64,000 nucleotides of DNA from SSF14 sp037045585 (GCA_037045585.1 JBAOIR010000055.1:1-64000), one strand, 5' to 3'. Numbered from the stretch's first letter, positions 1 to 9,440 are shown. A program made the numbers and translations. The notes: generated by a model from the sequence alone, not told the origin.

Positions 1-1243
1 TTCAAGGCCGCCGAACAGAACATGATCTCCTCCCGCTTCAACCTCGGCATCCTGCTCTACCATGGCTGGGGTATCTCGTGGAATCCGTTCGAGTCCTACA
101 AGGCGTTCCTGATCAGTGCCGAAGCGGGCATGCATGAAGCCGAGTTCGTCGTCGGGCTGCACTACACCGAGAATCTCGTCGTGACGCGCGACTATACGGC
201 GGCCCTCTACTGGGTCCGCCGAGCCGCTGAGGGTGGCTATGCCCCGGCGAAAGAGGCCCTGCCTGAACTGGAGCGGGCCGCTGCACGTGATGCACAGCAG
301 AACAACGGGGGGAGCGACTCGACACAGTCGCCGCTTGCGTTGTTCACGGAATCCGACGATGATTCCACGGCCGGACAGGCACTCGTGACGTCGGTGCTGA
401 CCGGCGGCGATCCGGAGCTGCGCAAGGCCCTGGGGCTGTCGAGTATGCTGGACAAAGAGATCGCCGTGGATTCCCTGCGGTTGGCGGGGATCACGTCAGC
501 GGCGCAGGCCGGGAAGCCCGGAAGCGCTCGCCATCCTCGGCAGGAATTATGAGAAGGGGCTCGGCGTGCGGCGTGATGTGGTGCTCGCCTGCAGCTATTA
601 CATCCGGGCCCTGCGTATGGATTGGCCGCGCGCATCACAATTGCTCTCACGGCTGGTGCAGGAGCAGGGCGTGATCGCGCATATCCGGTCGCAGGCACGG
701 CACAACGATTTCGAAGCCCAGTACGTGTGGGTCGCCCTCCTGGGCCTGGGGTATGAAGGACTCTTGTTCAAAGAGCAGGCGATGCTGACGACCGGTCAGG
801 CGATCCAGATGCTCAAGGCCGGTGTCGACCGCGGGCATGTCCCTTCGATGAATGAACTCGGGCTGTGCTACTACGCGGGTCGATGGGTGGAGGCGGATCC
901 GGCGGAGGCATTCCGTTTGTGGACACGCTCGGCGGATGCGGGGAGCAGGGAAGGGATGATCCGGCGTGCCGTGGTGACCCTCAGGCAGGACACGGATAGT
1001 CTTGCACGATCGAAGGCGCTCTCGGTCCTCGAACAGGCGGCCGATGACGGATCGATCCTTGCGGAAATGGCGCTTGCATGGTGCTATGAAAAGGGGATCG
1101 GGGTGCCCGTGCGGACCTCCGATGCCGTGCGGCTCTATCGCGTTGCCGCCCGGCGCGGGAGCCAGGATGCCTACCGCGCGTTACGCAGGCTGCATGATGG
1201 ATTGCGACCTTCCGAAACGCTCTATCACATCGACGAGCTTTAG
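1..1243 (+). CDS. Sel1-repeat (TPR-like) protein, 5' truncated, one frameshift
   Basis: The reading frame is open from base 1, so the start lies outside the window. The protein is built from degenerate Sel1/TPR-like repeats, with blocks such as AALYWVRRAAEGGYAPA, GRNYEKGLGVRRD and GLCYYAGRWVEADPAEAFRLW. Such repeats form alpha-solenoids used for protein-protein contacts. No signal peptide can be judged without the N-terminus. The frame breaks near 505-520, inside a short GC-rich duplication, and resumes at once with EALAILGRNYEKG. This is best read as one gene with a one-base error rather than two genes. Its stop overlaps, tail to tail, the stop of the next gene on the other strand. The partner is unknown. 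Confidence 0.75.
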
Positions 1244-2835
1244 ACCGTCTCGCCGTCCAGGACGCGCCGGATCGTGGACAGCATCTCGGTGACGGTGAAC
1301 GGCTTGTGCACCACCCCCCGGGCGCCCAGCGCCATCAGTTGATCGGTCTTATCCTTCTTGACGTACCCCGTACTGAACACCGCGCGCACCCCTTCGTTGA
1401 TGCGGCGCAGTTCCGCAAACACCTCGTCGCCGGCCAGCTTCGGCAATCCGAAGTCCAGCAACACCAACTGCACCCGATCGTGATGTTCGCGATACATGCG
1501 GACTCCCTCCTCGCCATCCACCGCCTCGAGCACTTCGTACCCCGCGCGCGTCAGGATCTCCCGTACCAGCGTCCGCAGCATCTCTTCGTCTTCGACGACC
1601 AGGATGGTCTCTTTGCCGCCGAGCTGTGCGATCAGTGACTCCGATGGCATCCCGAGGGATGATGGTGCGCGGGATTCCACAGGGAAGGCCAGTGTCACAT
1701 GGGTGCCTGTCCCCGGCGTGCTCTGGATGTCGATGTACCCTTTGTGGCTGGTCACGATGCCATAGACGACGGACAGTCCAAGGCCGGTGGAGGTTGCCCT
1801 GTCGCGTGTCGTGAAGAACGGTTCGAATGCATGGCGCAGCGTGTCGGCATCCATGCCTTCGCCGTTATCGATGATCTCGATGCAGACGTACTGGCCTTCG
1901 TTCGGATTGGGGAACCGCGCCTTCAGGTCCGCGCCGTTCATCATCCGGGTGGTGAGCGTGATGGTCCCCCCGCGGGGGAGGGCATCACGGGCATTCAGCA
2001 GGATGTTCAGGAGCGCCTGATGCAACTGGTTCTGGTCCGCAGAGACGAACGGATTGACCGGATCCAGTTGCTCGTGAAACGTGATCGTCCGCGGGAAGAT
2101 CTCGATCACCATATGCATCAGGTCCTGCAGAAGTCCGTTCACGTCGACCGATGCGAACTGCAGGTTGGCCTTCGTCGTCACCCCGATCAGTTGCTGGATC
2201 AGGGACGCCCCGCGGCGCACGGCCTGATTGATGGCCGTGACGCTCTGGGAGATCTTGGCGGGGTCATCCATTGTGCGCTCGAGGCGCGACGAGTAGCCGA
2301 GGATGATGGCCAGGATATTGTTCAGGTTGTGTGCGAGGCCGACGACGAGCGTGCCGATCGATTCCATCTTCTGGGCCTGGAGGAGCTGGGATTCCAGCGC
2401 CCGCCGTTGCGCTTCGGTCTTCCGCTTGTAGAGCGCGACCTCGATCGAGGAATGGAGTTCGGTGTCCTCGAACGGCTTGATGAGATAGCCGAACGGCTCC
2501 GTGACCTTGGCCCGTTCCACCGTTTGCTTGTCCGCATAGGCGGAGAGATAGATCACCGGAATATCGAAGCGGGCCCGGATCGCCTCCGCTGCCTGGATGC
2601 CATCCATGGGCCCTTCGATACGGATATCCATGAGGACGAGGTCCGGGCGGAGCGTGTCCGCCCTGTGGATCGCGTCTTCACCGGTCGCCACCATATCCAC
2701 GACCGAATAGCCCAGCCGCCGGAGACGCGAACGGATGTCGCCGGCGACGATGCGCTCATCCTCCACGATGAGGATGCGCGGGCTCACGATCTGGGGTGAT
2801 GCGTAGCGGGGATCGAGTGACGGTGCTGTCGTCAT
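1240..2835 (-). CDS. Hybrid signalling protein: receiver - histidine kinase - receiver
   Basis: 531 aa, intact. Residues ~20-135 are a receiver domain with acidic pocket ED, phospho-Asp in LVLMDIRIEG and conserved K in IKPFED. A coiled-coil linker leads to a kinase core with H-box GLAHNLNNIL (~170), an N-box (LLNILLNARDAL) and G-boxes (NGEGMD, STGLGLSVVYG). The C-terminal ~120 residues are a second receiver (VLLDFGLPKLAGDEV). There is no membrane segment or PAS domain, so input must reach it through the first receiver. The gene starts 4 bp after the end of the upstream gene on the same strand, which suggests co-transcription. Codon choice and style differ from the genes after 3.5 kb. Confidence 0.9.
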   Translation of the reverse strand: MTTAPSLDPRYASPQIVSPRILIVEDERIVAGDIRSRLRRLGYSVVDMVATGEDAIHRADTLRPDLVLMDIRIEGPMDGIQAAEAIRARFDIPVIYLSAYADKQTVERAKVTEPFGYLIKPFEDTELHSSIEVALYKRKTEAQRRALESQLLQAQKMESIGTLVVGLAHNLNNILAIILGYSSRLERTMDDPAKISQSVTAINQAVRRGASLIQQLIGVTTKANLQFASVDVNGLLQDLMHMVIEIFPRTITFHEQLDPVNPFVSADQNQLHQALLNILLNARDALPRGGTITLTTRMMNGADLKARFPNPNEGQYVCIEIIDNGEGMDADTLRHAFEPFFTTRDRATSTGLGLSVVYGIVTSHKGYIDIQSTPGTGTHVTLAFPVESRAPSSLGMPSESLIAQLGGKETILVVEDEEMLRTLVREILTRAGYEVLEAVDGEEGVRMYREHHDRVQLVLLDFGLPKLAGDEVFAELRRINEGVRAVFSTGYVKKDKTDQLMALGARGVVHKPFTVTEMLSTIRRVLDGETV

Positions 2836-2839
2836 ACCA

Positions 2840-3459
2840 TCAGGCCTTCATCCGTTTACCCTTTTCCTCATACGTGAAGATCCAGCCACAGACCTTCCCG
2901 GGATCGATCTCGGAGAGATTCTTCCAGTACTCCCGGTTATGCATGGTGCGGGAACTCGTTTCATCATCCGGGAGCCTTCGACCTCCTTGATGATCTGGGT
3001 GAAGCGCTGACGCCAGTGCTTCATGTTCTTCTCGCGGAGATCCACCCAGCCGTCGTGCGCCCAGCGGTCGATGCTGGAAGCATTGATCGGAAATTCATCC
3101 TGTCCCTGCGCCGGCGGGATCTTGATGGTGGACGCGCGTACGAGCGATCGGCCATCCGGCAACAGGATGGGGATGCCGATGGAGATGATCTGCGACCGCA
3201 GCTGGTCATCCGCCTCGATCAGGTCGAGCAACCGGCGGCTGAGGATGCTCGTTCCGGTGCGTGCGACCGTGCGTACGTCGCCGAAACAGACCTTGAGCAG
3301 GTACGATTCGTAGAGCAGCTTGGAGAGCCGCGGCGGCCCGAGCATCTCGAATGCCACCGAATCCACCCCGTGGTCCTGCTCGAGCTTGCGCATCGTCTTC
3401 AGGGCGCTGTGGAACATGTACCCCGCCCGGTATGTTGGCGCGAGCGTGGCATTGTCCAA
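2840..3459 (-). CDS. Unrecognised protein, ~205 aa, frameshift near its 3' end
   Basis: I do not recognise the family. It is a soluble, mixed-charge protein with no signal peptide or membrane helix. A TTG start at 3459 is the only start I can offer. The frame is open to about 2965. There one G appears to be missing, and the other frame continues with a natural-looking tail (DDETSSRTMHNREYW ... EEKGKRMKA) ending at 2840. The total length is one base short of a multiple of three, as expected for one deletion. It lies directly upstream of the hybrid kinase and is probably co-transcribed, so a sensory or effector role is possible, but nothing in the sequence shows one. Confidence 0.55.
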
Positions 3460-3472
3460 GGCGTTGATGATA

Positions 3473-3547
3473 TCATGCCCCGTGTTCCCGGCCGCGGATC
3501 TCGAAGACGGCGCTTTCCGCGATCTCTTCCGGCGTGACGAACTCCAT
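3473..3547 (-). CDS. Short C-terminal fragment upstream of the unrecognised gene
   Basis: An in-frame stretch (EEIAESAVFEIRGREHGA, then stop) lies just ahead of the previous gene on the same strand and has the composition of the first 3.5 kb. It looks like the end of a longer gene cut off at about 3545-3550, where the sequence changes to a permease on the other strand. It may not be translated from the ATG at 3547. The product is unknown. Confidence 0.3.
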   Translation of the reverse strand: MEFVTPEEIAESAVFEIRGREHGA

Positions 3548-4762
3548 CTGTCCGGGCGCGGACATCGCCGCGCTCAAGGACGATGCGCTCCCGATCATCG
3601 CCAGCGTCATCGCCATACTCGTCGGTGCGCTCCTCCTTACCCCCGCAGCCGCGCACCTCCTCGGTCGACTGGCAGCCAACGCGCCGCTGCCGGTTCGGGT
3701 GGCCTGGCGCGACATTGCCCGGAACCGAGCCAGATCTGCCGCCGCCATCGCAGCTGCGGCGATCGCCATCGCCATCCCTTTCGGCATCGCGACGTTCACG
3801 AGTTCGTTGGCGGCCACGTGGCAACCGCTCGTACCGACCCATGTCGCCATGATCTCTTCGAACGAACAACCGACCGGGCCACTCGCCGACACGACGATCG
3901 TTCCCGACGACGTACGCGTAATCGCAGCAGCCGTGCCCGGTGTGCGCCTCGTTCCCCTTGTCGGGCTCATCGACACACATACAACCGAACCCGGTTTCGC
4001 CGGGGTCCCATACCAGGTGAAGACAACCCGGGGGAACGGTGACACGATCGGGGTCCTCACCTCGTTCGCCAGTCCCGAACTGCTCGACCTGATGGGCATT
4101 GAACCGCCGCCGTCAGGTACCGACGTCATCGTGTGGGCGTCTGGCCGCATACGCACCGACCCTGGAGTCGCGGTCGACCAGCGTGATGCCACGATGGCCG
4201 ACGGGTTCCCCAAGGCGCTCCTTCGCGACGCGCGCGAAGGCACAACGCTCGACCAGACCATCGTCGACACCTGGTTTGTTGTCAACGACGAGCCCTTCAC
4301 CCAAGTCAACGTGACCGGCTCACGCTCGCCGCGACGAACACCCGCTCGACATACCTGTGGCTATCAGACAGCCCCCCGCCCTTCGTTGCCGTACGCGCGT
4401 TCGCTCTCGCTATTGGTGGACTGTTCGGCCTCGCCGCAGTTGCGGTGGCCGTCGCCCTCATCCGCACCGAGAACACCGACGACAATCGAGTGCTGGCCTC
4501 CGTCGGTGCCCGCCCTCGAACCACACGATCGATCGCGGCAGCAACCGTCGCCGGCCTCACCCTGACGGCTGCAGTCATCGCGGTCATCGCCAGCTTCGCC
4601 CTCCTTACCGGCATCTACCTAAACCCCGACGAGGCCCTTGAGTTCACGATGCCATGGTCCGAACTCGCCGTCGTGCTCCTCGTCATGCCAGCCAGCGGGG
4701 CCGCAATTGCGTGGTTTCTCACCTCAACCCGCCGTGACCACCTCACCGCCCGAACGATCTGA
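3546..4762 (+). pseudogene. FtsX-like ABC-transporter permease, 5' truncated, one frameshift
   Basis: This is the C-terminal half of a MacB/FtsX-type permease, the membrane part of an ABC exporter or lipoprotein-handling complex. Visible parts are a membrane helix (ALPIIASVIAILVGALLL), the VAWRDIARNRARS motif typical of the second FtsX module, an extracytoplasmic domain (~110-260), then helices around GGLFGLAAVAVAVALI, AAVIAVIASFALLTGI and AVVLLVMPASGAAIAW. The first module and any start codon are missing because the gene begins at the abrupt change of sequence near 3550. The frame shifts by one base near 4319; LAATNTRSTYLWL then continues in the other frame to the stop at 4762. The usual ATP-binding partner gene is not next to it. 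Confidence 0.75.
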
Positions 4763-5010
4763 CCACAAACAAACCCGACCGAGGCAACCGCCGTACGCGA
4801 ATCCGGTAGCAACAAGGGAAGCGCTCACCGCAACTGCCACCGCACACGAAACGCAATCCAAACAACACGGTCGACGCGAACTCCGCACAACCGCCAGGCG
4901 GCGCGCCGCCGCACTCGACCAGCCGACCCGTGCACGAGCCTGCAACCTCGACCTGAAGCTGGCGCCCGATATCAGCACGCTCGGCCAGGTCGACAGACCG
5001 CACGTAACCG

Positions 5011-5035
5011 GCTCTTCGGATCTGAGCGGGGTGTA
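5011..5035 (+). repeat. Left inverted repeat of the ISL3 element
   Basis: Starts GCTCTTCGGATCTGAGC and matches the reverse complement of 6390-6414 with only a few mismatches. It lies 75 bp before the transposase start. Confidence 0.8.
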
Positions 5036-5109
5036 GGGGTCCGCTGACGCGTACGAGGGCCCTGCGAATCTGACGGTGTCTTACGCCAGCCAGATGTCGG
5101 AGAGCCCTC

Positions 5110-6402
5110 GTGGAATTGGACCCTACGCGCATGTGCGCGCTGCTTGTCGGCTTGCCCGACGTGTTCATCGTCGCCGTCGACGCCGGGCTCACCGGACCGA
5201 TCCGAGTGCACGTCGAGACGACCGCGACTGTCGCGTTCTGTGCCGGCTGCGGGTCCAGGGCGTGGTCCAAGGACCGCCCGGTCGTCGAGTTGGTCGATCT
5301 TGCGTGCTTCGGGCGGCCGGCACGGTTGGTGTGGCGCAAGCGCCGATGGCGATGCCCGAACTCGTGGTGTCGGGTTGGGTCGTGGACCGAAGACGCACCC
5401 GGGATCGCGCCGGCACGCTTGGCGATGACGGATCGTGCCGGCCGGTGGGTCACCGCCCAGGTCGGCCGCTGTGCCCGCTCGGTCAACGAGATCGCCGTCG
5501 AACTCGGGTGCGATTGGCACACGATCAACGACGCCGTCATCGCGTATGGCACCGCGCTCGTCGACGACCCAGCCCGGATCGGCGAGGTCACCGCCCTCGG
5601 GCTCGACGAGGTGCTGTTCGCCCGCCTGGGCCGATGGCGGACCCAGCACTGGTCGACCCAGCTCGTCGACGTGCGCCGTGGCCAGCTCCTCGACGTCGTC
5701 CCGGGCCGCAACGCGGCCGGCCCGTCCGCGTGGCTCGCGGAGCGTGGCGAGGCGTGGTGCGACCGGGTCGAGTGGGCGACGCTCGATCTGTCAGGCCCGT
5801 ATCGGCGGGTGTTCGACACGATGACACCGACAGCGATCCAGGTCGCTGACCCGTTCCATCTGGTGAAGCTCGCGAACCAGAAACTCGACGAGGTCCGCCG
5901 GCGGGTCCAGAACGAGACGCTCGGCCACCGAGGCCACAAGAACGACCCGCTCTATCGATCGAGACGCCTGCTCACGAAGGCTGATGAGCGGCTCGACGAC
6001 CGTGGCCGCACCAAGCTGATGGGACTTCTCGAGGCCGGCGACCCTCGTGGCGAGGTGCGGATGGCGTGGCACGCCAAAGAGGTCGTCCGCGGGCTCTACG
6101 AGCACCACGACCCCGACCTCGCCCTCGAGTTCGTCACCCGGCTCGGAGCCGATCTCCAACACGACGCCTGCCCTCCGGAGGTGCGTCAGCTCGGACGCAC
6201 CATCGTCCGTTGGCGCACCCAGATCGCTGCGTGGCACCAGGCCCACGTGTCCAACGGGCCGACCGAAGCCGTGAACAACCTCCTCAAACGGGTGAAGCGC
6301 GCTGCGTTCGGGTTCACGTCCTTCCGGAACTACCGGATCCGCACCCTGCTCTACGCCGGCAAGCCCAACTGGGACCTACTCGCCACCATCACACCCCGCT
6401 GA
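5110..6402 (+). CDS. ISL3-family transposase
   Basis: 430 aa, intact. The N-terminal zinc-binding region has paired cysteines (CAGC at ~45 and CPNSWC at ~80), followed by a helix-turn-helix region (SVNEIAVELGCDWHTIN). The DDE catalytic core starts at LGLDEVLFA (~160), the second Asp is probably in VADPFHLVKLAN (~250), and the C-terminal Glu lies in SNGPTEAVNNLLKR (~400), the usual ISL3 signature. The ATG at 5110 gives the normal family length. Having no frameshift, it is among the best-preserved genes of the 3.5-9.8 kb zone and could be active. Confidence 0.92.
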   Translation: MELDPTRMCALLVGLPDVFIVAVDAGLTGPIRVHVETTATVAFCAGCGSRAWSKDRPVVELVDLACFGRPARLVWRKRRWRCPNSWCRVGSWTEDAPGIAPARLAMTDRAGRWVTAQVGRCARSVNEIAVELGCDWHTINDAVIAYGTALVDDPARIGEVTALGLDEVLFARLGRWRTQHWSTQLVDVRRGQLLDVVPGRNAAGPSAWLAERGEAWCDRVEWATLDLSGPYRRVFDTMTPTAIQVADPFHLVKLANQKLDEVRRRVQNETLGHRGHKNDPLYRSRRLLTKADERLDDRGRTKLMGLLEAGDPRGEVRMAWHAKEVVRGLYEHHDPDLALEFVTRLGADLQHDACPPEVRQLGRTIVRWRTQIAAWHQAHVSNGPTEAVNNLLKRVKRAAFGFTSFRNYRIRTLLYAGKPNWDLLATITPR

Positions 6403-6414
6403 AATCCGAAGAGC
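6390..6414 (+). repeat. Right inverted repeat of the ISL3 element
   Basis: Overlaps the last codons and stop of the transposase and ends CCGAAGAGC. Its reverse complement matches the left end at 5011-5035. Confidence 0.8.
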
Positions 6415-6730
6415 ATCCCGGCGGCACAATTCAATTGGAGGCTCGTTCGGACAGTTGGAGTCCGGAAATGGCCAGCAATGGTCTGGACTGTTCGCACGCC
6501 GAACCCGAAGATCGCCCGCCTCGGCAGATTTCGAGCACTCCTGGGTCGCGCGAACGAGGGCTGGAGGCGGGATGTCGGCGTCCCGACCACCTCGGCGGAA
6601 GAGCCCGCTGTGGCTTCCGACCTTCTACTGTTTCTTCTACTGTGCGGCGTGGAATAGGCGAGTAGACCATGGGATGGTGCCATTGGGGTGGAGTGCGCAA
6701 GCCCTGTGTTTCCGCAGAATTCGGGACGAT
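6415..6730. other. About 315 bp with no gene
   Basis: No reading frame here looks protein-like. The only structure seen is a short direct repeat of CTTCTACTGT (two copies near 6618-6640, a few bases apart). No integrase or other mobile-element gene is present. Confidence 0.5.
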
Positions 6731-6755
6731 CTGGTACGCAACGCGTGGCGGACCT

Positions 6756-6806
6756 GACGGCTCATAACCCGAAGGTCGCGGGGTTCAAATCCCGCCCCCG
6801 CCACCA
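6756..6806 (+). tRNA. 3' half of a Met-type tRNA (CAT anticodon), 5' half missing
   Basis: The stretch reads like the second half of a tRNA: anticodon loop CTCATAA (CAT at 6763-6765), a short variable region, a T-arm around GTTCAAATC, an acceptor strand CCCCGCC and an encoded ACCA. The T-arm carries one extra G, giving an 8-nt loop. No matching 5' acceptor strand or D-arm lies at the proper distance; the nearest complement, GGCGG at ~6747, is far too close. It is thus a remnant, or one side of an integration site, since many integrases use the 3' half of tRNA genes. A strong hairpin follows 14 bp later. Confidence 0.5.
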
Positions 6807-6819
6807 TCCAGAATCCAGT

Positions 6820-6845
6820 AACGGCGGGCTTTTCAGCCCGCCGTT
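6820..6845 (+). terminator. Hairpin terminator after the tRNA remnant
   Basis: A perfect 11-bp stem (AACGGCGGGCT / AGCCCGCCGTT) closes a TTTC loop. No clear T-run follows, so termination may be weak or act on both strands. Its place right behind the CCA end suggests it once ended the tRNA transcript. Confidence 0.6.
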
Positions 6846-7014
6846 GTGGTTCCCGGAGGCGGTCGATCGGCATTTGTCTGCCAAATCGTTTGCCAGTTCT
6901 GCGGAATCGGCCGGCCGTGAACTGCAGTCCGCCGTTCGGCCTCTGAACCCCACTCGTTCGAAGGCTCTTGGTTCGCGCGGCCCTTCCCGTCGGCGTTGGA
7001 AGCTGTCCGACCGA

Positions 7015-8389
7015 TCAATGAGCGGCGGACCGGACCGCAGCGTGACACTCCAAGATGACGTCGGCGGCGCGTCGGGCATCGTCGAGGGTCGTGCGCCACG
7101 AGGAGACGCTGATACGCATGGCCGGCTCGCCAGCCCACACCGTCGGCCCGCACCACGTTCGGCCATCGGCTTGGATCGCAGCGATCACCGCGTTGGTCTC
7201 CTCTGGACCGCCGAACCGAACGAGCACCTGGTTGAGGACCACGTCGTTGAGCACCGTCACGCCCTGCGAGCGAAGGGCATCAGCGATCAGGGCCGCCGCC
7301 GCTGAACTGTCAGCAACCAGCCGTGCAATGCCTTCGCGGCCGAGTGAGCGCAGCGCGGCCCAGACCTCGACCTGGCGCGCCCGCTGCGACGATTGCGGCG
7401 TGTGGTGCATCGCCTCGAACCGGTCATCGGGCGGCAGGTACCCCGCGGCGGCGTGAAACGACCTGGCGAGGTCGGCAGATGACCGCACGAACGCCATGCC
7501 GCAGTCGTACGTCACGTTCAACCACTTGTGACCGTCGGTCGCCCACGAATCGGCGCGATCGAGACCTGCCGTCAGGTGAGCGCGGGTGGGGTCGGCACGG
7601 GCCCAGAGGCCGAACGCCCCGTCGACGTGCAGCCAGCCATCGTGGGCGGCCGTCCAGTCCTCGAGTTCGTCGAAGGGGTCGAACGCCCCGGTGTTGACTT
7701 CGCCCGCTTGGGCGCACACCAGCACCGGACCCTCCACGTCGTGAGGCAGCAGTTCAGTTCGCATCCGGCCTTGGTCGTCGGCCGGAACGACGAGGACCCG
7801 CCGGCGCCCGAGCCCGACGAAGCCCAACGACTTCCGGACCGTGGAGTGCGCCTGAGCGCCCACCACGACCGTCACCTCCGGTGCACCGAACAGGCCGTCC
7901 TCGGCCGAATCCCACCCGGCGCGGGCCAGCAGAGCGTCGCGCTGCGGCGATGCAGGCGGCGTTGGCCACCGTCGCACCCGTGACGAACGCGACGCCGGCA
8001 GCTCGCGGCAGGTCGAGCGCCTCGACCAACCACGAGCGAACCACCTCGTGGAGCTTCGCGGCCACGGGCGACATCACGGGCAGGGCAGCGTTCTGATCCC
8101 ACGCCGACGTGAGCCAGGACGCGCCGAGCGCTGCGGGCAGAGTTCCGCCGGTCACGAATCCGAAGTAGTCGGGACCGGTCGAGGCGACCGTCGCCGGGCT
8201 GCCGAGCTCGTCGAGCATCGCGAGCGTCTCGTCAATCGGGCTGCCGACGGCCGGCAGCTCCTCGTCGAAGCCGATGAGTGCATCCAGCGCCGCGGGGTCC
8301 GGGAACACCCGACGGGTACCCGACGAGGCGACATAGTCGAGGGCACGTGCCGCCGCGTTCTCGAGTGCTCCGTGAACTGGGTCGGTCAT
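7015..8389 (-). CDS. PLP-dependent decarboxylase (aromatic-amino-acid/glutamate type), one frameshift
   Basis: Group II pyridoxal-phosphate decarboxylase, ~457 aa if the frame is repaired. The N-terminal part (from 8389) has the substrate-side motifs DYFGFVTGG and SPVAAKLHE. The large domain contains DGAFGLWA and the cofactor lysine in TDGHKWLNVTYDCG. Members remove CO2 from L-amino acids such as DOPA, tryptophan or glutamate; the substrate cannot be told here. The frame changes near 7938 (AACIAAARR to DALLARAGWD) through one extra base; total length is one more than a multiple of three. It could be a sequencing error or a real null allele. No operon partner is visible. Confidence 0.8.
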
Positions 8390-8470
8390 GTCCGAAGCGT
8401 ATCGAGCACGTATTCGTCAGGCGGTGGGCTTTACCACGAGAGCGTGGAGCTGAGTTCATCGAACGCTGGC

Positions 8471-8640
8471 TCATGGTGTGAGGGCGTCGGCGATCCGGTC
8501 GAGCGCAGCGATGAGGGCATCGTCGTCCGCTGTGATCGCCATGCAGATGTGGGCGTTCCAACGATCCGTCGGCGACAGGGTGCTGCCGGCGATGATGCGC
8601 ACGCCGGAGCGGTCGGCGTAGTGGAAGACGGTCGGCAATG
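8471..8640 (-). pseudogene. C-terminal fragment of a fold-type-I aminotransferase-like protein
   Basis: Only the last ~55 residues remain. VFHYADRSGVRI, an LSPTDRWN turn and a final helix DDALIAALDRIADAL resemble the small domain of class I/II aminotransferases or MocR regulators. The PLP-binding part is absent: the sequence switches upstream, near 8640, into a different broken gene. The family assignment rests on a short stretch. Confidence 0.4.
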
Positions 8641-8830
8641 CAGGTTCGGAGGGTGCGTCCTGTGAGCTTCTGGGTCCAGGCCGAGGTCTCCGGTTCCCAG
8701 CACGTCGGGCAGCGCCGCCTTGATCACGTCCTTCAAGATCAGGACGGCGCCGAGGGCGGTGCGAGCTGTTGGGCGAGCAGTGGTCTTGCCGGTCCTGGGA
8801 CTTCCTGAGATCACGATGACAGCCGCCGGA
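8640..8830 (-). pseudogene. N-terminal fragment of a P-loop (AAA/zeta-like) kinase
   Basis: A beta-strand plus Walker A motif (VIVISGSPRTGKTT) is followed by ARTALGAVLILKDVIKAALPDVLG. This is the opening of small predicted ATPase/kinase proteins that place a conserved KD pair after the first strand. The rest of the protein is missing; the frame runs straight into the aminotransferase-like fragment. No start codon lies in a natural place, because it abuts the truncated toxin-like gene. Confidence 0.5.
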
Positions 8831-8835
8831 CAATC

Positions 8836-8952
8836 TCAGCGTGGATCCGGTGCGACGAGTGCCGAGCCGCCCGCGAGCGCAAAGCCATCTGAGTCCGGAA
8901 GGTCGAAGAGGATTCGAGCGGCTCGCCGTTGGAGAGCGGTGAGCCGGTTCAC
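8836..8952 (-). pseudogene. Truncated AbiEii/DUF1814-type nucleotidyltransferase toxin
   Basis: The 38-aa frame starts with GTG overlapping the stop of the upstream gene (GTGA). It shows the opening of the family: a helix RLTALQRRAARILFDL, then FALAGGSALVA, the start of the nucleotidyltransferase fold. The frame ends at once, so the catalytic residues are lost. The overlap with an HTH gene is the standard antitoxin-toxin layout. Intact AbiEii-like toxins block growth by modifying nucleic acid targets; this copy cannot. Confidence 0.55.
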
Positions 8953-9440
8953 GATGCAGCGGCGAGGTTGATCTCGTCGCCCGCTGCGTGGATGAGCGGG
9001 GTCCAGGCCGCGCGTAGCGGCCGGGGCAACGAGAGGTCGGGCCAGGCTTCGCGCAGCAGGACGCCGTCGACGATCGCTTCGATGTCGCTCGGTGTGCCCT
9101 CGCGGAGGACGAGCTCGTAGGCGTGCAGGCGGTCGTTGCGTTGCGCCAGGTCGAGTTCTCGGCGTGGTCCGCTCCACCAGAGGTGTGGCCCGGGGTCGAA
9201 GTGGCGGAGGCACGCTGCAGGGGACAAGCGCCAGAGGCGTGAGGGGATTGCGTATGGCCGCCGGTCGTCGGTCCACGTCCAAGCGACGGCGGGCTCGATC
9301 TCAACGTGAGCGCCAGCCGCCTTGAGCAGGGCCATCGCAATGTCGAACAACGGCTCGCGTCGGCCGTGCTCGTACGTAGCGATGTTCGGGCGCGCGATAC
9401 CGGACCGATCGGCAAGAGCAGCCTGGGTGAGGCGACGATT
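8949..9440 (-). CDS. XRE-type HTH protein, probable antitoxin of the truncated AbiEii
   Basis: The N-terminal helix-turn-helix reads LTQAALADRSGIARPNIATYE and EHGRREPLFDIAMALL. A ~100-residue C-terminal domain of unknown fold follows (SRLWRLSPAACLRHF ... EAIVDGVLLREAWPDL). Its stop overlaps the start of the toxin fragment. At the 5' side no own start codon is obvious: the frame runs in from a piece of a VOC-family gene without a stop, so the two are fused in frame. The original start probably lay where the VOC sequence now joins, near 9440-9450. The repressor part may still bind its operator. Confidence 0.55.
   Translation of the reverse strand, partial: NRRLTQAALADRSGIARPNIATYEHGRREPLFDIAMALLKAAGAHVEIEPAVAWTWTDDRRPYAIPSRLWRLSPAACLRHFDPGPHLWWSGPRRELDLAQRNDRLHAYELVLREGTPSDIEAIVDGVLLREAWPDLSLPRPLRAAWTPLIHAAGDEINLAAAS

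Larger units (their letters stand above)
5011..6414 (+). mobile_element. ISL3-family insertion sequence
   Basis: A complete element of about 1.4 kb carries one intact transposase. The ends are imperfect inverted repeats at 5011-5035 and 6390-6414. Both begin GCTCTTCGGAT and share AGCGGGGTGT further in, which matches the GGCTCTTC-type ends known for ISL3 elements. ISL3 insertions normally make an 8-bp target duplication, and I see none in the flanks (left ...ACGTAACC, right ATCCCGGC...). So the flanks have been rearranged since insertion, or the element moved by recombination. Confidence 0.85.

Noticed and set aside
1699..2799. Long plus-strand frame opposite the hybrid kinase
   Set aside because: It mirrors the kinase gene; composition is that of an antisense shadow and no family pattern is visible.
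4743..5939. Minus-strand frame of ~400 codons across the IS
   Set aside because: Runs over the IS boundary and opposite the transposase; Arg/Ser/Thr-rich shadow.
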